Assembly: GCF_014633365.1 (NCBI RefSeq)
Contig: NC_068347.1
Location: forward strand, 18,498,433-18,562,432
Source: Diospyros lotus
Lineage: Eukaryota > Streptophyta > Magnoliopsida > Ericales > Ebenaceae
Length of the DNA stretch: 64,000 nt
Reading direction: 5' to 3'
Shown: positions 57,560 to 64,000 of the stretch, piece after piece
How positions within the stretch are numbered: the stretch's first letter is position 1
Layout: each line of letters opens with the position of its first letter
The notes under the pieces: model-generated
Told to the model about the DNA's origin: nothing
The model's input: only the letters and a program-made list of their open reading frames with translations
Databases searched by the model: none
Position numbers and translations under genes: made by a program

Positions 57560-58498
57560 TGGGTTCCCTGGCATGTGCAATAACCCCATTATTGTCGCGA
57601 TATAAAGATATCAACAAATCAATGGATGGAACCACCTCTAGTTGAGCAAGGAACTTCCTCATCCAATTAGTCTCCTTTGCAGCATCGCATGCCATAACAT
57701 ATTCGGCTTGAGTAGTGGAATCCACAATTATGTCCTAATTGGAACTTTTCAGCTAACTGCCTTTCCATTACAGACAAACACAAACTCAAATGTAAACTTT
57801 CTATCATCCATGTCAGATTGGAAACTTGAATCAGTGAATCCGTCAACACGGAGATCACCCTCTTCATACACCGGTAACAAATCCTTAGTCATTCTCCAAT
57901 ACTTAAGGATACACTTTACTGTTATCTAGTGTTCCAAACCTGAATCGGACTGATATATGCTCGTGGCACTCACAGCATATGCGATATTAGGTCTAGTACA
58001 TAGCATAACATACATATACTCCCAACAGCTGAGGCATAGGGAATCTTCTCCATATGTTGTCTCTCTTTGGGAGTCTTGGGAGACATGCCTTTAAAGAGGT
58101 GAACTTCATGCCTAAAAGATATAAAACCCTTTTTTGAAATTCTCCATGCTAAACCTCTTTAACATCTTTTCTATGTACAGATTCTAGAAGAGACCTATTA
58201 ATCTCCTTTCTCTATCTCTATATACACGGATTCCCAAGATATAAATCACATCTCCTAGATCTTTCATGGAGAATTTATTGGACAACCATAGTTTTATTGA
58301 CATCAACATGCCAACATCATTCTCCATTAAGAGGATGTCACCCACATACAAGATTAGGAAAGCTCGCACGATCCTACTAACTTTCTTGTATATACAAGGT
58401 TCATCTGGATTTCTAATTAAACAAAACTCTTTGATCTCACTATCAAAATGAATGTTCCAAGATCTCAAGGCTTGCGTCTCTGAAGGAAACAAAAGCAC
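57560..58498 (-). pseudogene. Copia fragment: reverse transcriptase and RNase H
   Basis: On the minus strand from 58470 the RT reads ALRSWNIHFDSEIKEF and FLILYVGDILLM, in which the catalytic YVDD has become YVGD, then NKFSMKDLGDVIYILGI. With frame changes it continues through a typical RT end (FPMPQLLGVYVCYAMY) into RNase H (DGFTDSSFQSDMDDRKFT, NGKAVS) near 57800 and further to 57600. The upstream part of RT is cut off at about 58470 by CACTA-like sequence. It belongs to a different element from Copia-4. Confidence 0.8.
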
Positions 58499-58745
58499 AG
58501 ACAGAATTACTTTCTATCTCAGATGGGAAAATCTGTTTTAGATACAAAAAATTTTCATCTCTAACATTAGAGACAAAATTTATTTCCCTAATTCTGATGT
58601 TATCTCTGATTTAAAGACGTAATATATTCGTCTCTAAAGCCATCTCTAATGTTTTTTTTTTTTGGTAATTTTCGATTTTCATCTCTTTCAAAGACAAAAA
58701 TAATTTATGTTTCTAAATTTCATCTCTAATTTTTTTTTGATAGTG
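58499..58745. mobile_element. CACTA-like end fragment
   Basis: Repeats of TTAGAGACGAAATTT and its reverse (CATCTCTAA, GTCTCTAAA) alternate with T-runs, and the right end TTTTTGATAGTG at 58734-58745 is the reverse of CACTATCAAAAA. This resembles CACTA ends with subterminal repeats. No left end was recognised. Confidence 0.45.
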
Positions 58746-58874
58746 TAGCTACATTTAGAGCATGATAAAGTTGACACTCCCATCTTGTACCCATGATTTT
58801 AAAAATGTCTTTGTATTTCACTTCATTCCCATTGAATGCTTTCATGATAGTCTCTTTCACTCAATGCATAACTT

Positions 58875-58911
<37 letters not shown>

Positions 58912-59454
58912 ATCCCATAGCATGTTTTTTTTTTTCTCATTATCCACAAGTTTAAGAGTGTGCACAAGAGGCCTCATAACTTTAAGGATATGCACCACAC
59001 TATTCTAAAAAGAAGACATCAAAATAGTGTCTAAGACACTTTTGCCTTTTAGATTCCTTGTATATTAACTGGAGATCCATTCTTCAGAAGTAAACATAGT
59101 TCTCAAATTTACCTTCAATTTATGAATGCTTTGAAGTGTGAGATAAGATATACAAAAATGAGTTTTTTTTTTTTTTTTTTATGCCCTAATCAAATTCGTT
59201 TGCTTAATGAACTATCTCATCATGTTAAAACACCAATGTGATTAAAGATGAAGCCAGTAACTCCTATTATCATTTCCAATGACCTAATAACTTGAGAAAT
59301 CTTTCCAAAATATTGTAAATGTGTCATGCACAATGTCCAATAAATGTGTGGTCTCTTTATTTGGAGAAGTTTACCTTCCAAAATAAGATTGGTTGCATTA
59401 TCTGTGTTAACCTAAACAACATTAATCTCTCCAATTTGCTCCATAAAAGAATAT
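58746..59454 (-). pseudogene. hAT transposase remnant
   Basis: The minus strand from 59445 reads MEQIGEINVV, a stop, then VNTDNATNLILEGKLL and QIKRPHIYWTLCMTH. This is the DUF659/hAT transposase pattern, in which a TDNA.NY..AG.LL segment precedes a W.PCAAH motif. Here PCAAH has become LCMTH. Further left a weak continuation (ITGFIFNH-like, FGKISQVIRSLEMI) is visible to about 59200, and a possible trace to 58950. Many stops and frameshifts make it long dead. Copia-4 ends inside it at 59455. Confidence 0.6.
58875..58912. repeat. TA/TG microsatellite
   Basis: A run of TA followed by about twelve TG units, inside the decayed hAT remnant. It is likely variable in length. Confidence 0.9.
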
Positions 59455-59617
59455 TGTTGAATCAAAGGACTTAGTGAGGTCTAGCCTCTTTCTATTAAGA
59501 TTTATAGTAGGAATGTACAATAATTAAGGATAAAATTACTCCTAAATTTAAGGCCTAGTTGTCTACTTATCTACTAATCATAGCTAGCCTAATAGCTAAT
59601 TGACAGCTAATCCAATA
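59455..59617 (-). repeat. Copia-4 3' LTR
   Basis: On the minus strand it starts TATTGGATTAGC (TG changed to TA) just after the purine-rich TTGAGGGTGAG, and ends GATTCAACA. At 163 bp it is short for a copia LTR. A CTATAAATC site near 59505 could be the TATA box. Confidence 0.65.
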
Positions 59618-60706
59618 CTCACCCTCAATCTAGATCATATAGGTTATATACACCAAGCTTGTTACAAATGAAACTAATACGAGGACCCCAAAGAGACTTA
59701 GCGAAGATGTTTTCCAGTTGATCGGTTGAATTAACAAAACTAGTGGATTGACATTCGAATAAAATCTTTTCTCTGATGAAATGACAGTCAATTTCTATGT
59801 GCTTGGTTCTCTCATGAAAAACTGAATTTGAGGCTATATGCAAAGCGACTTGTTTATCGCAGATTACTTTCATTTGCGTCACCTTGTCATATTTTAATTC
59901 TTGAAGCAATTGTTTTAGCCATATAAGTTCACATGTTGCCAAGGACATAGTATGGTATTTTGCTTTGGCACTAGATCTAACAACCATATCCTACTTCTTA
60001 CTATTTCAAGATACTAAGTTGCCACCAATTAGAACATAGTACCCAGAAGTAGAGCGTCTATCTGAAGAAGATCATGCCCAATCGGCATTAGAATACCCAA
60101 TCACTTGGGTATGACCTTTATCTTTATATAACAATCCCTATCCTAGTGTGCCTTTGATATATATGAGAATGTGAATGGATGCATCCCAATGGCTATCACA
60201 TGGGGACTACAGAAATTGACTAACCACACTCACAACAAGAAAGATGTCTGGACAAGTGATAGTGAGGTAGTTTAGCTTTCTGACAAGTTTGCGATGTCTA
60301 CCAGGGTCCAATAATAGCTCCCCCTGTCTTAGTAAGAGTTTGATATTCAGGTCCATAGGAGTATCAACTGGTCTACAATCAAGCATTCCAGCCTCCTCAA
60401 GAATGTTTAAGGCATATTTCCTTTGCAAAATAACTATACGGCTTGTGGACTGGGCAACTTCAATGCCAAGAAAATATTTTAACTTACCCAAATCTTTAGT
60501 CTAAAATAATTGTAGACTAAAGATTGAAGGATACTATAATAATCATTTTCAGTGATGACAATATCATCCATATAAACCACTAGATAAATGCATTGACCAT
60601 AGAATGACTAGTGATAAAAACAGAGTGGTCAGCTTCACTGTGAATCATATCAAATTCCTGAAGAACTGTACTAAATCGTCCAAACCAAGCTCACGGAGAT
60701 TGTTTT
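59618..60706 (-). pseudogene. Copia-4 RT second half and RNase H
   Basis: From 60700 leftwards on the minus strand: a stop-broken AWFGRFSTVLQEF, VVYMDDIVIT (catalytic Y-x-DD intact), DLGKLKYFLGIEVAQS, YALNILEEAGMLDCRPVDTPMD and KLNYLTITCPDI. RNase H follows, with MVVRSSAKAKYHTM (the first residue would match ALSSAEAEY), VICDKQVALHIASN, HERTKHIEIDCHFIREK and the end GVYNLYDLD. Stops and shifts occur between all these blocks. Confidence 0.85.
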
Positions 60707-62226
60707 TGATATTTTACTCTTGTATTTGGTTTTGATGATGAAAAACAAAATAAATTTTTTCCATAAGTCAAACAAAAAAAAATTTCAAATGGGTTGTTAA
60801 ATCAAAATGATCTATGATTTTTTATATTAGTTGGAGATTAGCAAAAACAAGTTTTAAGATTTAAAAGAATCTCCTAAATGATTTTTACAAATTGGTTTTG
60901 AATTATTGGATAAATGAAGCAAAATGTTTCAAAGGCAAAAGACTACGTTGTTGAACCCAATTGCTCCAATCAGCCTATTGTGTATTTTGATGTTTAACAA
61001 AACATAATTTTAGTAAAACTATTTTTGGTATATTTAAATCCCCTAATGGATTTTTTATATGACTTATGGTAGAAAACATATTTTAAGTATTATAGTATTT
61101 TGTGTATCAAAATGAACCAAGAAATGCTATTTTTCTAAGTCTGGAAGATTAGCGCATTATAATGAGACGTATAAAAAAATGTTTTCATTTTGAAAAACTA
61201 TCTCCTAGTATTTTGATAGCTAATATTCATTGTTGTTAAAATGATTTTTAATAAATTTGTCAAGAAATAGAAAGTATGTATTTTAGGGATGGTAAAATCG
61301 TTAAATCTCGAGTTTGTACTAAAACCAAAATTCTATTTTCTTATTGCTATGGATTTTGATTTTTTAGATATTTTTATTAAAACCAAATGAGGGATACTTT
61401 CTTATTTACATTTATGTATTAAAGTAAATGGAAGGTAAAATATAAATTAAAAAAAATGTGAACATTTAAATATATTGTAATGTATACATACTATGGATTG
61501 TATCATCAAGCAAATCTAATTTTTCTTTATCTGTCAACAAAACCTCTTTAATCTGTCCATCGACTGTTTTCCAACTGTTGATCGATCCTTCCAATCTGTA
61601 GACCGGCAGAATGTAATTTTGCATCTATCAACCGTTTTCACTCAACTATCAACCGACTTTTGAATTTCAACTCATCTGTCGACTAATGCCTTGCACTATC
61701 GACTGTTTGTGTCGCTAAAAGCCTCCAACGGTTAGTTTTTCAAACTCCAACGGTCACAAATAGATATATTTCTCTTGAAGCTTTTGGGAGGCCTATAAAT
61801 ACAAGTTAAAGATGATCTTGAAGAGGCTAATAGATGGGAATCAAGTGAAGTGAGCTTAAGAATTATTTCAAACTTCTCAAATTGTATTAGTGCTTTAATT
61901 TTATCTCTCCAAGGCTTTGCTTTATCTTTGTAAATTTGTTTCAAGCCTCATATCTTATTTTGAGAGACATTGTAACTAAGAGTGTATACTCTTAGAACCT
62001 CTTCATTATACATTTATTGTATTTCCTAACTTGTATAGCTAGAGGGCCTACTTGGGTTCAAGTAGGAGGTTATAGTCGCTTGGTTTAAAAAATCCTTAGT
62101 GAGGAGCTAAGGTAGTGGATTAGGCTTGGTTTAAGCCGAACCACTATAAATCTTTTGTGTATTTCTCTTGCTTATGTTATTTGGATTGTTTATCATTGCT
62201 AGCATTTCAATATCCTCACTTGCATT
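60707..62226 (+). repeat. Copia LTR inserted in Copia-4, 3' truncated
   Basis: It starts TGATATTTTACTC inside the RT of Copia-4 (between SLYG and the AWFGRF block) and shares with Copia-1 LTRs a TCGA motif array (61555-61735), a TATA box (CTATAAATAC, about 61793), the hairpins CTAAGAG/CTCTTAG (61976-61995) and CCTACTTG/CAAGTAGG (62047-62066), and the terminal hairpin (62113-62146). It breaks off about 200 bases early and is followed by telomere-like repeats. GTTTT at 60702-60706 would be a target duplication but has no partner. Confidence 0.75.
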
Positions 62227-62243
62227 CCCTAAACCCTAAACCC
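62227..62243. repeat. Telomere-type repeat at a junction
   Basis: CCCTAAACCCTAAACCC, the plant telomere repeat, lies exactly between the truncated LTR and the resumed Copia-4 RT (ATAAAGAGAGCGAC, encoding CRSLYG on the minus strand). It may be filler DNA added during break repair. Confidence 0.8.
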
Positions 62244-62245
62244 AT

Positions 62246-62383
62246 AAAGAGAGCGACAAAGTTTGAATACTAATCCAGGCTCCCCCTAAGCAACAAAGCT
62301 AGGCAATTGCACCATATAAACTTATTCTTGAAGATCACCATGAAGAAAAGCATTCTTAATATCCAATTGATGGAGAGGCCAAT
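62246..62383 (-). pseudogene. Copia-4 RT middle fragment
   Basis: On the minus strand it reads HQLDIKNAFLHGDLQE, a stop, then VYMVQLPSFVA and GEPGLVFKLCRSLYG. This is the conserved RT stretch with LDVKNAFLHGDL, QPPGF and LYGL. It joins 63023 onwards when the TRIM is removed and 60706 downstream when the LTR is removed. Confidence 0.85.
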
Positions 62384-63022
62384 TGTAACATCCCGTTCGA
62401 GCGATAGGAAGGACCGGAACAACTTACTCTGATGGGCCTACACGAACTTCCCAGGGGGGTCACCCATCATTGGATTGCCCCAAGTCAAGCACGCTTAACT
62501 TGGAAGTTCTTTGCCAACGTTCAGCCCAAAAGGTATCTAGCTGGTGTTGTTTCCTTTCTTACACTATCCTCGATATATACTAACCTCTCTGGGCTCTCGG
62601 GGTATTACATTCTTCCCCCCTTAAGCGCATGACGTCCTCGTCATGCGACCTTACAACTGGTCCCAGATCTTCTCCCCTTGGGGGCTGCCATCCTAGAAGC
62701 CTGCCAGAAGCCGCTCCTTGTACAGGCCCTCGAGCCCCGGCGCCACTCCCCGCCTTCATCGGATCGCCTTCACCAAGGGTTGGCTCTAATACCACCTGTA
62801 ACATCCCGTTCGAATGATAGGAAGGACCGGAACAACTTACTCTGATGGGCCTACACGAACTTCCCAGGGGGGTCACCCATCATTGGATTGCCCCAGGTCA
62901 AGCACGCTTAACTTGGAAGTTCTTTGCCAACATTCAGCCCAAAAGGTATCCAGCTGGTGTTGTTTCCTTTCTTACACTATCCTCGATATATACTAACCTC
63001 TCTGGGCTCTCGGGGTATTACA
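62384..63022 (-). mobile_element. Cassandra-like TRIM, structurally intact
   Basis: Two 226-bp LTRs (62384-62609 and 62797-63022) differ at only five sites, all transitions. They flank 187 bases that hold, on the minus strand, a primer site (TGGTATTAGAGCC, next to the right LTR) and a polypurine tract (AAGGGGGGAAGAA, next to the left LTR). A perfect CCAAT duplication lies at 62379-62383 and 63023-63027. It codes for nothing and depends on other elements. Each LTR has a 5S rRNA-like segment, the hallmark of Cassandra. Confidence 0.9.
62439..62510 (-). ncRNA. 5S rRNA-like segment in the left TRIM LTR
   Basis: On the minus strand it resembles the 3' half of plant 5S rRNA, with AAGCGTGCTTGA, GATGGGTGACC and CTGGGAAGT in the right order. 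The same segment is at 62852-62923 in the other LTR. In 5S genes these words include part of the internal RNA polymerase III promoter. Here only partial similarity is seen, so it is not a functional 5S gene. Whether it is transcribed is unknown. Confidence 0.7.
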
Positions 63023-64000
63023 CCAATAATTCATTGCAACAATGGATAAAAACAAGAACATATAGGCAATCTTAGCTATAAGAGAAAAAGTGTCACCGTA
63101 ATCCGATCCAAAAATCTAAGTATAGCCTTTGGCAACCAAGAATGCCTTAAGGTGATCAACCTCCCATCAAGACCAACCTTCATAGTATAGACCCAGTGAT
63201 AGGTAACCATAGATTTACCAAGAGGAAGAGAAACCAATTCTCTAGTGCCACTAGAATGTAGAGCATCCATATCATCAACCATAGTCTAGTGCCACTCTGG
63301 ATCTGAAAGTGCTTCACTGGTAGTTTTAGGAATACTAATAGAAGATAAAGTAGACATAAAAATATAATAGGGGGAAGCCAAGTGATGATAACTAAAGAAA
63401 GTGTATATGGGGTGAGGGTTGTGAGTAGAGCATATACCTTTTCAACTGGCAATGAGTTCAGGAGAAGGGTCAACATCTGGCTTAGAAGCAATTGGCTAGT
63501 CCGAGGCAGGTGAAGATGTAGGAGCATGAGGTGAGTTATCAAGTTCTTCGTCAGCAGCCACAAGAGGATGTGGACAACGATGATAAACCTAAAGAGAATG
63601 TTCAGGGACAGTAGGAGTAGTATCGGAGGAAGGAGAACAAAGGTAAGAAATGGGAAGAATCTCAAAAACTGGATGACTCTCGATAGGGGAGGAGAGAAAG
63701 AAGGGAGATGCCTAAAAAAAGGTAAAATCAGCAGCGATGAAATAACACTAGTGATCAGGAAAGTAACACCAATAGCCTTTTCAAAGTCATGAGTAACCAA
63801 GGAAAATGCACTTGACAGCCTTGGCTAAAAGTTTGGGATAACCAAGGGTCATGTCATGAACGAAACAAGTGCACCCAAAAACACAAAGTGGAAGGAGATA
63901 AAGACTCTAAGTAGGGAAAAGGATAGAGTGAGGGACCTCATGTTGTAATATAGAGGAAGGCATCTGGTTAATCAGATAACCTACAATGAGAATAGCATTT
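63023..64000 (-). pseudogene. Copia-4 integrase end and RT start
   Basis: From 64000 leftwards on the minus strand: LIVGYLINQMPSSI, a core-to-end integrase region, then LCVFGCTCFVHDMTLGYPKL, KAVKCIFLGYS, KGYWCYFPDH. After a decayed linker RT starts (DMDALHSSGTRELVSLPLGKS, WVYTMKVGLDGR) near 63250, followed by YGDTFSP-like remnants down to 63030. Frames change several times and stops are frequent. A 206-codon hydrophobic frame in this interval (63180-63800) is a wrong-frame reading of the linker. Confidence 0.8.

Larger units (their letters stand above)
59455..64000 (-). mobile_element. Copia-4: Ty1/copia element, runs off the right edge
   Basis: On the minus strand it reads the integrase end, RT in three pieces, RNase H, a polypurine tract and a short 3' LTR (59617 to 59455). 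It is interrupted by a truncated LTR (60707-62226) and a TRIM (62384-63022). The short LTR (about 163 bp) and the box KGYWCYFPDH, normally KGYRCY.P, suggest an Ivana/Ale-like lineage, which is uncertain. All parts contain stops and shifts. It inserted into a hAT transposase. Confidence 0.85.

Noticed and set aside
62439..62510. Functional 5S rRNA gene
   Set aside because: Only part of 5S is recognisable with mismatches, and it lies within a TRIM LTR that occurs twice. It is a retroelement component.
63180..63800. 206-codon hydrophobic minus-strand frame
   Set aside because: It overlaps copia integrase/RT linker motifs in another frame. The leucine/serine richness arises from reading that sequence out of frame.

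Overview
This is nuclear DNA of a flowering plant, probably a eudicot. The reasons are dense nested LTR retrotransposons of both plant superfamilies, primer sites matching plant initiator tRNA-Met, a Cassandra-type TRIM carrying 5S rRNA-like sequence, and one spliced TIR-domain immune gene of a type common in eudicots. The species cannot be named from the sequence. Most of the window is transposable-element debris. No operon, CRISPR array, tRNA gene, functional rRNA gene or prokaryotic feature was seen. Element names such as Copia-1 and Gypsy-2 are local labels used only here. || Layout. 1-477: GAGGGC-type satellite and the end of a hAT element. 478-14461: Gypsy-1 (minus strand), split by Copia-1 (1575-9243, target duplication AAACT). 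Copia-1 itself carries a Harbinger-like element in its 5' LTR and a solo LTR in its protease. The Gypsy-1 LTR carries another hAT-like element. 14462-17337: old flank split by a solo LTR. 17338-33998: remains of Gypsy-2, with Copia-2 and Copia-3 nested inside and one deletion scar that appears to have truncated all three. 34200-34952: solo LTR. || 35357-36239 is the only apparently intact host gene, a two-exon TIR-only protein of 203 residues with a cluster of W-box cores upstream. 36240-40082 is AT-rich intergenic DNA with two candidate inverted-repeat elements. 40083-44782: Gypsy-3, a plus-strand element that has lost reverse transcriptase, RNase H and most of integrase. 44783-57208: gypsy-type LTRs, including two cases of an LTR nested in an LTR. 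57209-64000: copia fragments, a hAT transposase remnant, and Copia-4 (minus strand, running off the right edge), interrupted by a truncated LTR and by a structurally intact 639-bp Cassandra-like TRIM. || The protein genes of the elements are broken by stops, frameshifts or deletions, so none of the complete or partial elements seen here looks autonomous. The TRIM is non-coding by nature. The most unusual signals are structural. Several copia LTRs carry arrays of near-palindromic TCGA-centred motifs upstream of the TATA box and arrays of short hairpins downstream, whose stems differ in sequence but keep pairing. Gypsy LTRs carry paired hairpins with one apparent covariation. These are inferences from inspection and need alignment and folding to test.
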